The notes under the pieces are model-generated. The model searched no databases, was not told the origin of the DNA, and saw only the letters and a program-made list of their open reading frames with translations. A program made the translations under genes and the position numbers. 64,000 nt of DNA from DASVRZ01 sp038230215 (GTDB taxonomy: Bacteria > Verrucomicrobiota > Verrucomicrobiia > Chthoniobacterales > DASVRZ01). The stretch lies in assembly GCA_038230215.1 (NCBI GenBank), contig JBBRNR010000003.1, positions 248,001 through 312,000 on the forward strand. Reading direction: 5' to 3'. This document shows positions 23,125 to 31,325 of the stretch, piece by piece (positions within the stretch are counted from its first letter, which is position 1; each line of letters starts with the position of its first letter).

Positions 23125-24686
23125 AAACGCGCCTGCTCCTCATTCTCGCCGTCCTCACCGTTTTGCGACTCGTGATCTGCGGGCGTTTCGAATTATCGCC
23201 CGACGAAGCGTATTACTATCAATGGTCGCAGCATCCCGACCTCGCGTATTATTCCAAGGGACCGGGCGTGGCGATGACGATTCTAGCCTCGACGAAGCTC
23301 TTCGGCGCTACGGAATTTGGCGTGCGCGCGCTCAGTCCGCTGCTGGGCTTGGGAACGTCCTTGCTCGTCTTCGGACTCGCCCGCCGCATCTATGACGAAC
23401 GGACCGGATTCTGGGCTGCAATTCTCACACAATGCCTCCCGATTTTTAACATCGGCGCATTGCTCATGACCATCGACCCACTGTCGATTTTCTTTTGGCT
23501 GCTGGGCGTGTATAGCTTCTGGCGCGCCATCGAGATCACACCGAAATGGAGCGGCTGGTGGCTGCTTTCCGGACTCGCAGTCGGGCTGGGTTCGCTCGCG
23601 AAATACACCAATCTCGCCGCGTTGCTCTCGATGGCGGCAGTGATTTCACTCGTACCCGCCTGGAGAATCCAGTGGCGGCGGCCGGGCATTTATGTTGCGC
23701 TCTTCATCACCGCGATCTGCCTAATTCCGCCCGTGCTTTGGAATAACGAGCACGACTGGATCACGCTAACGCACCTGAGCGAACGGGGAAATTTGGAAAC
23801 CGGATTCGCGTTGCACCCGGAGGAGCCGTTCAAGTTTCTCGGCGAACATCTCGGGGTCTATTCGCCGTTGATCTTTATCGGACTCGGCTGGAGTTTTTTG
23901 GCTGGTCTTTGGAACTTCAAAAACCATCGCAAAACGGCGTTCCTAATCTCGTTTGCCGCGCCGCTGATTTTTCTCTACTTCGGCCTGTCACTGAAGGAAG
24001 CCGGTGAGGCGAATTGGACCGCGCCCGCAATGGTCACACTGGCCATTTTTGCCACGCGCGATTGGCTGCGCCGGTTTGAGCGCAAGTCTTGGTTCCGCAT
24101 CTGGGCCAGAGCCGCGCTGGCGCTGGGTGTTTTCGTCTCCTTGCTCTCGCTGGGCTCCGAACCGCTCCGTACAATGGGCGTTCACTGGCCCTACGACCTG
24201 GATGCCGGAGCGCGCTTGCAAGGCTGGACCGAGACAGGGAAAACCGTCGCCGAGGCGCGCCGCGAGGTCGAGGCGAAGACCGGCGGCCCGGTTTTCCTGA
24301 TTGCGAACAAATATCAAGTCGCCGCCGAGCTAGCCTGGTATCTGCCCGAGAAACCGGTGATGCGCGCGGGCGATCCGCCGGTTTACATTCCCGAGTCGCA
24401 GATGATTCAGAATCAATATTCCTTCTGGCCGAGCTACGACACTTTCGACGACGCCGCGCCGCATGAGCTCGATCCCTTTAACACCGAGGAGGCGGGCGTA
24501 AACCGGTTCATGGGCAAAAATGCGCTCTACGTCACTGACCGGGCCGAGGGCAAACCCGCGGAAGCGCTCATGCGTGGCTTCGAGCGCTGGGAATATTTTG
24601 GCGAACGGGAAATCACGAAAAATGGACTGCTCGTCCGCAAAATTCGCTTTTTCATTTGCACCAATTATAAAACCCTGCCTCTCTAA
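23121..24686 (+). CDS. Glycosyltransferase family 39 (ArnT/PMT-like)
   Basis: A 521-aa polytopic membrane glycosyltransferase that would use a lipid-linked sugar on the outer face of the inner membrane. The N-terminal helix is followed by the GT39 motif FELSPDEAYYYQWSQHPDLA with the catalytic DE pair, and then YYSKGPGVAMTILAS. About ten hydrophobic segments follow to residue 360, then a periplasmic domain. Its relation to ArnT suggests transfer to lipid A or another surface glycan. The ATG at 23121 overlaps the PAP2 stop. The GT2 gene 16 bp downstream could make the polyprenyl-phosphate sugar donor. Confidence 0.9.
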   Translation: MKTRLLLILAVLTVLRLVICGRFELSPDEAYYYQWSQHPDLAYYSKGPGVAMTILASTKLFGATEFGVRALSPLLGLGTSLLVFGLARRIYDERTGFWAAILTQCLPIFNIGALLMTIDPLSIFFWLLGVYSFWRAIEITPKWSGWWLLSGLAVGLGSLAKYTNLAALLSMAAVISLVPAWRIQWRRPGIYVALFITAICLIPPVLWNNEHDWITLTHLSERGNLETGFALHPEEPFKFLGEHLGVYSPLIFIGLGWSFLAGLWNFKNHRKTAFLISFAAPLIFLYFGLSLKEAGEANWTAPAMVTLAIFATRDWLRRFERKSWFRIWARAALALGVFVSLLSLGSEPLRTMGVHWPYDLDAGARLQGWTETGKTVAEARREVEAKTGGPVFLIANKYQVAAELAWYLPEKPVMRAGDPPVYIPESQMIQNQYSFWPSYDTFDDAAPHELDPFNTEEAGVNRFMGKNALYVTDRAEGKPAEALMRGFERWEYFGEREITKNGLLVRKIRFFICTNYKTLPL

Positions 24687-24702
24687 GACCCGCCAAAATT
24701 CC

Positions 24703-25401
24703 ATGAGTCCACACATTTCTGTCGTCATTCCGCTCTACAACGAGGAGGAAAACATCGCCCCGCTACAACAGCAGCTCGAGTCTGGACTCGCCGGGCAGGA
24801 CTACGAAATCCTCTTCGTCGATGATGGCTCCAAGGACGCCACCGTGGCCAAAATCGAACGCAAGCCGGCCGTTCGCGTGCTCGCTTTCGAGAAAAACGCC
24901 GGTCAAAGCGCCGCCATGTATGCTGGCATCATGGCCGCGAAAGGCGACATCATCGTCCTGCTTGACGGCGACCTGCAAAACGATCCCGCCGATATTATGA
25001 AACTCGTTTCAGCCGTGGAAAATGGCGGCGATCTCGTCTGCGGTTATCGTGCCAAACGCCGTGACACTGTGGTCAAGCGCATCACCAGCCGCGTGGCGAA
25101 TTTTGTCCGCAGCCGCTTCATCGGCGACGGCGTGCGCGACACCGGTTGCAGTCTGAAGGCGATGCGGACCGAATGCCGCCGCGCCCTGCTCCCCTTCTAT
25201 GGCATGCATCGCTTCATCCCGGCATTGATTAAAAACGCTGGTTACAAAGTCGTCGAAACGCCCGTCAACCATCGCCACCGGCAATTCGGCATCAGCAAAT
25301 ACGGTCTCGGCAACCGCGCCATCAAAGCGACGATGGACATGTTCGGCGTCGCCTGGCTGAACTCCCGCCGGGTTGACTACAAGGTCAAACCGGAAATTTA
25401 A
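24703..25401 (+). CDS. Glycosyltransferase family 2 (polyprenyl-phosphate sugar synthase-like)
   Basis: A 232-aa GT-A fold enzyme. It opens HISVVIPLYNEEENIAPLQQ, carries EILFVDDGSKDAT and the DxD-type motif IVLLDGDLQNDPADI, then the GxCSLKAMR region (RDTGCSLKAMRTECRR) and the NHRHRQFGISKYGLGNR loop typical of dolichol-phosphate-mannose synthase relatives. There are no C-terminal membrane helices, so it resembles the short DPM1-like form. Likely partner of the GT39 enzyme just upstream: this one loads polyprenyl phosphate with sugar and the other transfers it. The ATG at 24703 is chosen, since longer in-frame extensions overlap GT39. Confidence 0.92.
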   Translation: MSPHISVVIPLYNEEENIAPLQQQLESGLAGQDYEILFVDDGSKDATVAKIERKPAVRVLAFEKNAGQSAAMYAGIMAAKGDIIVLLDGDLQNDPADIMKLVSAVENGGDLVCGYRAKRRDTVVKRITSRVANFVRSRFIGDGVRDTGCSLKAMRTECRRALLPFYGMHRFIPALIKNAGYKVVETPVNHRHRQFGISKYGLGNRAIKATMDMFGVAWLNSRRVDYKVKPEI

Positions 25402-25445
25402 TAATCTCAAATCAGTGCCGAGTCAGGCGCCGCGCAGCCCGTCGA

Positions 25446-25667
25446 TTAAGCGTGGCGCCAATGATCTGGACTTCCCTTATCCGTATGTCTCACGCGGGCG
25501 ATCAGGGGCTGATGACCCAGTTTCTTCGCTTCAGAAACGGCCTCTGCCTGCGTGCCGTAATCGATATTTGTAACCCGCACCCCATGAGCGTGTTCGAGGA
25601 TATAGTGTGTGATGGGACTACCCTCTGGACGCCCTTTGGGTTCTGGTTCGACATAAACATTGGACAT
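25446..25667 (-). CDS. DUF2188-like small protein
   Basis: A 73-aa protein: VYVEPEPKGRPEGSPITHYI, then a beta strand, GTQAEAVSEAKKLGHQPLIA and a RVRHTDKGSPDHWRHA end. This matches from memory the DUF2188 pattern (repeated beta hairpin, an AxxxAK...G helix, ARVR...KPDHWR). The function is unknown. It lies between the GT2 gene (convergent) and a 227-aa hypothetical gene upstream. The ATG is at 25665-25667. Confidence 0.7.
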   Translation of the reverse strand: MSNVYVEPEPKGRPEGSPITHYILEHAHGVRVTNIDYGTQAEAVSEAKKLGHQPLIARVRHTDKGSPDHWRHA

Positions 25668-25735
25668 AGCTTTATCTCCCTAAGTGTGGTTTTTTTGAAA
25701 TTCAAAAATTTCGTTGGTGCAATAACTCCCGGCCT

Positions 25736-26419
25736 TTACGGGGTCGGCGGCACCGAATCGGTGCCTTGCGTGCCGGGACGATCAATAATCACTCGGGCCG
25801 ATTTATAGCCACTCGTAAAATTCGGGAACGACAACCCCGCGGCCTCCGCCGTCGGGTCCATCTGCTCGCGCACCGTCTTCATCGTGCCATCGATCTCATT
25901 GGCCAGCGTCAGAGTGTCCTCGGTGATCTCCGTCTGCGTCGCACTCGGCGAGGCCACCAGCTTGCGATAGGCCGCATTCCACTTCACCAGCTCCGCCAGA
26001 TGCGCGGGCTTGATACCACGCCCCACGATGTCCGCCGCGATGGCCTGGGCCTCGGTCGCGATGCCTTCCACCGCTGGCAGATACTTCTCCTCGCGCAACC
26101 CAGCTAGATCGCTCTTGCTATAGTCCACCTTGGTTCGCAACACCGCATCGCCCGCCAGATTGGCATGAGCCACCACCGCCGCCGCGATAGGCACCGCAAA
26201 AGAGATCGCCATCCGCCGGGCTGTCTCCTTGTTTTCCGTCACGCCCGTGGTCGTCGTCACCTTGGCCGCCGCCGCATCGATCCGCGCGATGCCGCCATCC
26301 AGCGCCACCGTCAAAGTCTCCAGCAGAGTCACATCGGACCGCACCTCGGGATGCTTCTTCATGTGCTCCGACACCGTCCGCAACATCGCCACTTGGTTCG
26401 CTTGAATTCTATCCATCAT
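25736..26419 (-). CDS. Hypothetical helical protein (227 aa)
   Basis: Not recognised. The sequence is almost all helix, rich in Ala and Thr, with MDRIQANQVAMLRTVSEHMK at the start and HANLAGDAVLRTKVDYSKSD in the middle. The C-terminal 60 residues contain LSFPNFTSGYKSARVIID, then a Pro/Thr tail ending PPTP. No signal peptide. Codon use is like that of chromosomal genes. A 9-bp hairpin (26438-26461) lies just upstream of its start. The start may be the first or the second of two adjacent ATGs. Confidence 0.65.
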   Translation of the reverse strand: MMDRIQANQVAMLRTVSEHMKKHPEVRSDVTLLETLTVALDGGIARIDAAAAKVTTTTGVTENKETARRMAISFAVPIAAAVVAHANLAGDAVLRTKVDYSKSDLAGLREEKYLPAVEGIATEAQAIAADIVGRGIKPAHLAELVKWNAAYRKLVASPSATQTEITEDTLTLANEIDGTMKTVREQMDPTAEAAGLSFPNFTSGYKSARVIIDRPGTQGTDSVPPTP

Positions 26420-26437
26420 AATTTTAAAGAGTTAAAG

Positions 26438-26461
26438 GTTAGACCGCGAGTTCGGTCTAAC
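26438..26461. promoter_or_regulatory. 9-bp inverted repeat upstream of the 227-aa gene
   Basis: GTTAGACCG and CGGTCTAAC separated by 6 bp, between the restriction endonuclease stop and the next gene on the minus strand. It could be an operator or a weak terminator; no strong T-run is present. Confidence 0.4.
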
Positions 26462-26530
26462 AGGAGAGAGTGCGATGGGAAGAACTATTTTCCGGTCCCT
26501 GGAAAATAAGCAGATGTTGATAGAGCGGAG

Positions 26531-27328
26531 TTAGAAGGAAATCCGATAAGATGCAAGATCATCGCTGGTGACATCTTCGGGGGGGACGAGCAAGTAATGC
26601 CGCTCTTCGCTGACCACCACGCCGTCTTCATTTGCCACAAACTCAAACAATGCAATCACATCGTGCGCCATGAACTGCGCTCCGATAGGACGGCAGATCG
26701 CGCCATCGAAATACTGCTCACAGAGCGAGAAATCCTGCTCGATCTGTACCACACTCATTCGGTCGCGGCCACCTTTCGCCTGAACCGGAATGACGAAATG
26801 TGCACCGTGCCGATTGATTCCCACATAGACTTCATCTGTTTCCACCTGGCCAATCCCACTCACTCCACGACGAAGGTGGTTTTGAAGGGAGTAACAGGTG
26901 AGTCCTGTGAAAATATCGATCAGTCGATTGTAGCGAAGTTTGGCCAGGAGTGCCTGTTCGTCATCCAACGCGTATTTACTAATAATTCCGGGCGTAGCAT
27001 CTGGTACCTTGATGGAAATCAGCGAAGGGTTGGGAGTTACAGACCATTCTCCAACCAAGACAAAGCAATAAGTGCTGCGCCCCGTTTTGCGGATCACCCA
27101 TTGCTGCCCAATGGGAGCAGTGCTGGTGATCGCGACGGGGAATTCTGTTCGGAAGCGGAAGCTGTAAACAATGTCACCCAAGTTTTTCGGGCGTTGCATT
27201 CCTAGCTGTTCCGCAGTGTCAGCTAGCTCCTGCCGGTCGAATACCACTTCTGTGGCGCCTTCCGTGTAATGCGCCAGAAAGATTTTCTCTATGATTTGTG
27301 AGTAGCGATTTGCGGATGGTCTTGTCAT
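26531..27328 (-). CDS. Putative type II restriction endonuclease
   Basis: A 265-aa protein encoded 4 bp after a DNA methyltransferase. A PD-(D/E)xK-like site can be read in VETDEVYVGINRHGAHFVIP followed by VQAKGG (acidic residue, hydrophobic strand, then Q-A-K). Other blocks, such as FIPVQAKGG-type strands and TSTAPIGQQWVIRKTGRSTY, resemble restriction enzymes of uncharacterised type II systems. Recognition sequence unknown. The start is the ATG at 27326-27328; the frame is open further up, within the end of the methyltransferase gene. The pair is oriented M then R on one strand. Confidence 0.78.
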   Translation of the reverse strand: MTRPSANRYSQIIEKIFLAHYTEGATEVVFDRQELADTAEQLGMQRPKNLGDIVYSFRFRTEFPVAITSTAPIGQQWVIRKTGRSTYCFVLVGEWSVTPNPSLISIKVPDATPGIISKYALDDEQALLAKLRYNRLIDIFTGLTCYSLQNHLRRGVSGIGQVETDEVYVGINRHGAHFVIPVQAKGGRDRMSVVQIEQDFSLCEQYFDGAICRPIGAQFMAHDVIALFEFVANEDGVVVSEERHYLLVPPEDVTSDDLASYRISF

Positions 27329-27332
27329 AAAG

Positions 27333-28625
27333 TTAGCCCGGCCATTTGAGAACGAGGACTTCCTCGCGAAGCTGTTCACGAGTGGCGGTCGCGATGCGCG
27401 TGCGAAATAAATCGATGCATTCCACTTCGTAGCCTAGCTCTTCTGCCAGTGTTGCTAGTATCTGGCCAGTGCGAATCATCACCCGGAGATAAGATGCCTG
27501 ATCGCCCACCACATAAGCGAGCCGGGCTCCTGGGCGTAAATACGGTCGCAGTTCCGCCAGATGACGTGACATTCCACCAAAGTAGAGCTTCGTTACACGG
27601 GAGTAGAGACGTTCAAATCCACTCGTTTTTCCAAGTTCAATCCGGCGCGCTTCGATAGCGTTTGCGATGCGCTGAATCTCGGCGTGTTGCGACACCCATT
27701 GATCATCAATGTCTTCCTTGTAGATACCTCTCGTGTTGGAACGAAGCATGGTTCGCTTCAAGGCGCGCATGGCTTTTTTATCGCGGATAAATCCCAGAAC
27801 CACGGTCTCCAGCCGAGTGGTACGCGTGTAATCCTTTTCATTCGGATACGGCGGGGAAGTGATAACCGCATCAATCGATTCCAAAGGCAGCAGGCGACGC
27901 ATGTCTCTGGAATCTGCGTGATGGATAGTAGCGGGAATCTTAACCTTGTCTTCGAGAGACCGAAGATCACGAGCCATCTGGATGACAATTCCCAACCACG
28001 TGGACACCACCGGCGCATCTAGCTTTGCCGGCCCGATGCCTACCTCGGGACCAAAATGAAGATTGCTAATCGAACCTACCAGCGCCTTGGCCAAGGCTAG
28101 TCTTAGATGGGATATGCCAACGTCAGACGCATCTATCTTATCCAGTAAGACCAAAGTCTTATGCAGAGGAAGTGGACTAATCGAATTTGCCAGCAGCAGC
28201 TTCGCCGCCTCTTCTGGCAATGAGCGAAGCCTATTAGTTACAACGAGACTCTCTCGCAGAAGATTGGGTTCGGGATCGTCGATAATCCCCTGCATCTCCA
28301 ACTCGGCGAGGGCAGTTTCTGCGATTTCAATGGCGGTTTGTTCCAGTCGATCTGCATCCACCGCCCAATCCAATTTGGTCTGTCCCGCAAAGTGCGACAT
28401 CGGATGGGCCTCAATGCCCACACTCACAATTCCCAGCTTTTTGCACTCCACCATCGTGGTGCCCGTCCCGCTAAATGGATCAAGTACGCAGGCATCGGAA
28501 CTTAGATCAAACCGCTGGAGATAGTCGCGGACCAGATGGGGTGGATAGGAGAGGACGAAACGATACCACTCGTGGGCCGGTCGATCTGTCCTCTCCAACT
28601 TATTATTTTCCGCGGGCTTTCTCAT
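27333..28625 (-). CDS. Type II DNA methyltransferase (SPPY class)
   Basis: A 430-aa SAM-dependent DNA methyltransferase. The cofactor motif I is VLDPFSGTGTTMVECKKLGI near residue 50. The catalytic motif IV is ITSPPYPNEKDYTRTTRLET near residue 240. The SPPY form is typical of N4-cytosine (or N6-adenine) enzymes. The long stretch between them may hold the target-recognition region. Family opening DRPAHEWYRFVLSYPPHLVR is at residues 13-32. Start uncertain: ATG at 28625 (used), 28676 or 28736. The frame runs on through the VOC gene, but that is a shadow. Probably protects host DNA from the adjacent endonuclease. Confidence 0.88.
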   Translation of the reverse strand: MRKPAENNKLERTDRPAHEWYRFVLSYPPHLVRDYLQRFDLSSDACVLDPFSGTGTTMVECKKLGIVSVGIEAHPMSHFAGQTKLDWAVDADRLEQTAIEIAETALAELEMQGIIDDPEPNLLRESLVVTNRLRSLPEEAAKLLLANSISPLPLHKTLVLLDKIDASDVGISHLRLALAKALVGSISNLHFGPEVGIGPAKLDAPVVSTWLGIVIQMARDLRSLEDKVKIPATIHHADSRDMRRLLPLESIDAVITSPPYPNEKDYTRTTRLETVVLGFIRDKKAMRALKRTMLRSNTRGIYKEDIDDQWVSQHAEIQRIANAIEARRIELGKTSGFERLYSRVTKLYFGGMSRHLAELRPYLRPGARLAYVVGDQASYLRVMIRTGQILATLAEELGYEVECIDLFRTRIATATREQLREEVLVLKWPG

Positions 28626-28801
28626 GCTGGTGGCGGAGCCGCTCGGAAAAGGGAGATCGAAGCGAGAGATAGGCATTATGCAGGAGAGACTTGAAACAGG
28701 TAATCGCACGATACGCGAGTTGATTCCATCTAGCATTGTTTCGGCAACGCCATTCCAACGGCCCCGAATACCAATTATAGATAATCGCTCCGAAGCCCCG
28801 C

Positions 28802-29179
28802 TTACTCCATCGAGTGCAGCCCGAACATATTTCCGTCGGGGTCGGTGACCAGGGCGATGTGGCCGTAGTCGCCGATGGAGAATTTTTCGCGAACGACTTG
28901 TCCGCCGGCGGGGGCGACGCGGGCCGACTCGACGGCGCAGTCGTCGCATTTGAAGTAGATGATGGTGCCGCCGATACCCGAGTCTTTGCCGGGCATCTGG
29001 ACGAGGGCGCCGGCGGCGCCGGGCTCGGTGTGGTCCATGGGAAAGGCGGCCATTTCCAGCCCCGGCATCGGGGTGGGGAGCGGACTGAGGGTGGTATCGA
29101 GGACGCGCTCGTAGAAGGCGCGGGCGCGGGAGAGGTCTGGCACGTAGATTTCGAACCAGCCGACGGGGTTGTTTTTCAT
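28802..29179 (-). CDS. VOC-family (glyoxalase-like) protein, copy 2
   Basis: A 125-aa paralogue of the protein at 7690-8067, with the same length, start and end. Differences are scattered conservative changes (for example SLARAFYE to SRARAFYE, KMTGKDSG to QMPGKDSG). The first 40 and last 30 residues are almost unchanged. The VOC pattern VGWFEIYVPDL...TDPDGNMFGLHSM is intact. Ligand or substrate unknown. It lies directly upstream of the restriction-modification genes on the same strand. The nearly identical DNA suggests a recent duplication or gene conversion. Confidence 0.88.
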   Translation of the reverse strand: MKNNPVGWFEIYVPDLSRARAFYERVLDTTLSPLPTPMPGLEMAAFPMDHTEPGAAGALVQMPGKDSGIGGTIIYFKCDDCAVESARVAPAGGQVVREKFSIGDYGHIALVTDPDGNMFGLHSME

Positions 29180-29394
29180 GAGGGGAGTAAGGGTGAAATG
29201 GAACGGCCAGGGACCGGGGTTGAACTGGAAACAAAGTGTCAGGTCCAACGCGGGGGAGTCGAGATTGTTTTGGCGGGAGTTTGGGGGAAAATGGCGGTGG
29301 GAGTCGCGTGGAGCTTGCGGAACCGGTGCCACGGGGGAGCTGTGATGCTGAGGGGAGAAGCTGGGAAGGGCGGTTGAGGTATTGTAAACGGCGC

Positions 29395-29646
29395 GTTTGG
29401 ATGACGGGGAAAGTGGTTTTGACCGCGCGGAAGATCGTTTGGACGTCGATGCGTCGGTTTTGGATGACGCAGATGGTGGTTTGGATGCCGATGTGTCGGG
29501 TTTGGGTTACGTAGTTGGTGGTTTGGGTGTCGATGTGTCAGGTTTGGGTTACGTAGTTGGCGGTTTGGGTTACGATGCGTGGGGTTTGGGTTACGTTGTT
29601 GACAGTTTGGAGGGCGATGTGTCAGGGTTGGGTGACGGATTTATTG
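29395..29646. repeat. Array of twelve 21-bp tandem repeats
   Basis: The core GTTTGG (or near variant) recurs at 29395, 29416, 29437, 29458, 29479, 29500, 29521, 29542, 29563, 29584, 29605 and 29626, exactly every 21 bp. The best units read GTTTGGGTTACGTAGTTGG. In-frame stops (TAG in the units at 29500 and 29542) block the frame of the downstream gene, so this is not its coding extension. One other frame is open as a Gly-rich heptapeptide repeat. The stretch 29180-29394 holds nothing else recognisable. Confidence 0.9.
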
Positions 29647-29652
29647 ATTTAT

Positions 29653-30066
29653 ATGACGCAGACGATGAATTGGAAGAACGAGGCGGCGGTCGGGGCGGCG
29701 CGGTGTCTGGCTTTGGGGCATCCGGTGCGGTGGGCGATGCTGTGGGAGCTGGCCCGGGAGGCTTTGGCGGCGATTGAGGCGACGGCGACGGCGGGCGAAT
29801 CGGTGGGGACGACGCAGGCGGTGCGGGCAGGGACGGTGCCGGTGTCGGAGATGGCTGCGCGACTGGGGATGAAGCGTCCGGCGGTGGCGAATCACTTGCC
29901 GCAGATGCTGGCGGCGAGGGTGTTGGAGGTGTTTCCCGATGCGGCGGGCGACGGGCGCAAGCGGTGTCTGGGGTTGCTGACCACGGCGACGGTGCGAGCG
30001 GTGGACGCGGCGCTGGAGGTGGATTTCGGCGACTTGGTGCTGCGGTTTCCGAAGGCGGCGGCGTAG
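29653..30066 (+). CDS. ArsR-like winged-helix regulator
   Basis: A 137-aa predicted transcriptional regulator. The ArsR-type opening is ARCLALGHPVRWAMLWELAR; the recognition helix is in VSEMAARLGMKRPAVANHLP, followed by a wing around RVLEVFPDAAGDGRKRCLGL. An unusual Ala/Thr-rich insertion of about 25 residues separates the first helices from the HTH. No metal-binding cysteine pair is visible. The ATG at 29653 starts 7 bp after the 21-bp repeat array, so the array may be its own operator. It is not certain what it controls. Confidence 0.7.
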   Translation: MTQTMNWKNEAAVGAARCLALGHPVRWAMLWELAREALAAIEATATAGESVGTTQAVRAGTVPVSEMAARLGMKRPAVANHLPQMLAARVLEVFPDAAGDGRKRCLGLLTTATVRAVDAALEVDFGDLVLRFPKAAA

Positions 30067-30212
30067 CGACGGGCTGGATGCGGTGAGTCGGATGGAACTC
30101 CGCTCATTTTCGCGCAGCGCGGGCGCTGGCCTGACGTATGAGGCATCTGGCCTCGTCTGTTTCGGGAATATCATCGGGCAAGATGCCCGCTGCAGCAGGC
30201 TGGAAGCCCGCG
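30067..30212. repeat. REP-like spacer between the ArsR-like gene and tsaD
   Basis: Holds a copy of the dispersed motif (GAGTCGGATGGAACTCCG, 30085-30102) and a palindromic element with CGGGCA AGA TGCCCG near 30175-30189, then TGGAAGCCCGCGCTAC at 30201-30216, which runs into the tsaD 3' end. No gene is supported. Confidence 0.5.
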
Positions 30213-31226
30213 CTACCTGGGAAAAATGGGCTGGAGCCAGTCGAGGCTGAGATTGGGCTGAATCTCCTCGTCCAAGTCGGAAATGAGGCCGCGCGAGAGT
30301 CGTTGTTGGGCGACGTGGGCGATCATGGCCGCGTTGTCGCCGCAATAGTTTCCAGCGGCGAAGCGGAGTTGCAGCCCATGGGTCGCGCAGGCGTGAGTCA
30401 TGGCTTCGCGCAGGCGGGAATTGCCCGCGACGCCGCCGCTGATGGCGATGCAACTCGACTGTGTTTTTTGGGCGGCGGCCAAGGTCTTTCCGACCAGGAC
30501 ATCGATGACCGCTTCTTGAAACGACGCGCAAACGTCCGCCAGATCGCCGGGCATGAGCTTGGGCAACAAGTAGCGCACGGCGGTCTTCAGTCCGCTGAAA
30601 CTGAACTGAAAATCGCCGCTCCGCAGCATCGAGCGCGGAAAATCGAAGCGTTTTCGGTCGCCCGCTTGTGCCACACGATCAATCTCCGGCCCGCCGGGAT
30701 AGGGCAGGCCGAGCATCTTCGCCACTTTATCGAAGGCCTCGCCCGCCGCATCATCGACCGTGCGCCCGAGGAGTTGGTAATCGCCCGCGCCGCGCACCTC
30801 GACGAGCAGCGTATGACCGCCGCTAACCACAAGGGAGAGATTGGGGAGGATACCCGCCGGATTTCCGATAAATGGCGAGAGCAGATGGCCCTCAATGTGG
30901 TTGATGCCGAGGTAGGGTTTGCCCGTGCCGACGGAGAGCCCCTTCGCGACCGACGAACCGACGAGCAATGACGACGCGAGGCCCGGCCCCGAGGTGGCGG
31001 CAAAGGCGTCGATGTCACTCACGGCTACGCCCGCAGAGTCCAATGCAACTCGAATCAAAGGCTCAATCACTTCCAAATGACTGCGCGACGCCACCTCCGG
31101 CACGACGCCACCATACGGGCGATGCAGCGCGATCTGGGAGGAAATCTCAGACGCCAGCACGCCTTTTTCCGTCGAATACACTGCGACCGCCGTCTCGTCG
31201 CAGGAAGTCTCGATGGCCAGAATCAT
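30213..31226 (-). CDS. tsaD: tRNA N6-adenosine threonylcarbamoyltransferase
   Basis: Catalytic subunit that forms t6A37 in ANN-decoding tRNAs, working with TsaB and TsaE. A 337-aa ASKHA-fold protein with MILAIETSCDETAVAVYS at the start, the iron-binding HIEGH in GINHIEGHLLSPFI, SGGHTLLVEVRGAGDYQLLG, DDAAGEAFDKVAKMLGLPYP and the C-terminal GDNAAMIAHV with the last metal ligand region. The length and motif order are standard. The ATG is at 31224-31226. Divergent from argA across a 99-bp spacer. TsaB and TsaE are not in the window. Confidence 0.97.
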   Translation of the reverse strand: MILAIETSCDETAVAVYSTEKGVLASEISSQIALHRPYGGVVPEVASRSHLEVIEPLIRVALDSAGVAVSDIDAFAATSGPGLASSLLVGSSVAKGLSVGTGKPYLGINHIEGHLLSPFIGNPAGILPNLSLVVSGGHTLLVEVRGAGDYQLLGRTVDDAAGEAFDKVAKMLGLPYPGGPEIDRVAQAGDRKRFDFPRSMLRSGDFQFSFSGLKTAVRYLLPKLMPGDLADVCASFQEAVIDVLVGKTLAAAQKTQSSCIAISGGVAGNSRLREAMTHACATHGLQLRFAAGNYCGDNAAMIAHVAQQRLSRGLISDLDEEIQPNLSLDWLQPIFPR

Positions 31227-31325
31227 GGGAAAATCATTTCACACGGAGACACGGAGAACACGGAGAAAATCAGACGCACGTTTTCTTGTTTTACGAACGG
31301 CCAAAATACGATTCACTGACCGCAG

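Noticed and set aside
28677..29234. N-terminal extension of the methyltransferase frame through the VOC gene
   Set aside because: The upstream part is Arg/Pro-rich shadow of the VOC gene on the same strand in another frame; the methyltransferase similarity begins only after about 28625.
29395..29646. CRISPR array
   Set aside because: Units are contiguous 21-bp tandem repeats without unique spacers, and no cas genes are in the window. The REP array at 8788-9820 also lacks regular repeat-spacer structure.
29397..29777. Gly/Asp-rich heptad-repeat protein encoded by the 21-bp array
   Set aside because: The second half is only a shadow of the ArsR-like gene, and the repeat is equally periodic as DNA. 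Kept as a repeat, not as a gene, though expression is not excluded.
29641..30531. Minus-strand 296-codon frame across the ArsR-like gene and the end of tsaD
   Set aside because: The protein is dominated by Arg, Pro and His without any domain pattern and is antisense to real genes. This is typical of a high-GC shadow frame.
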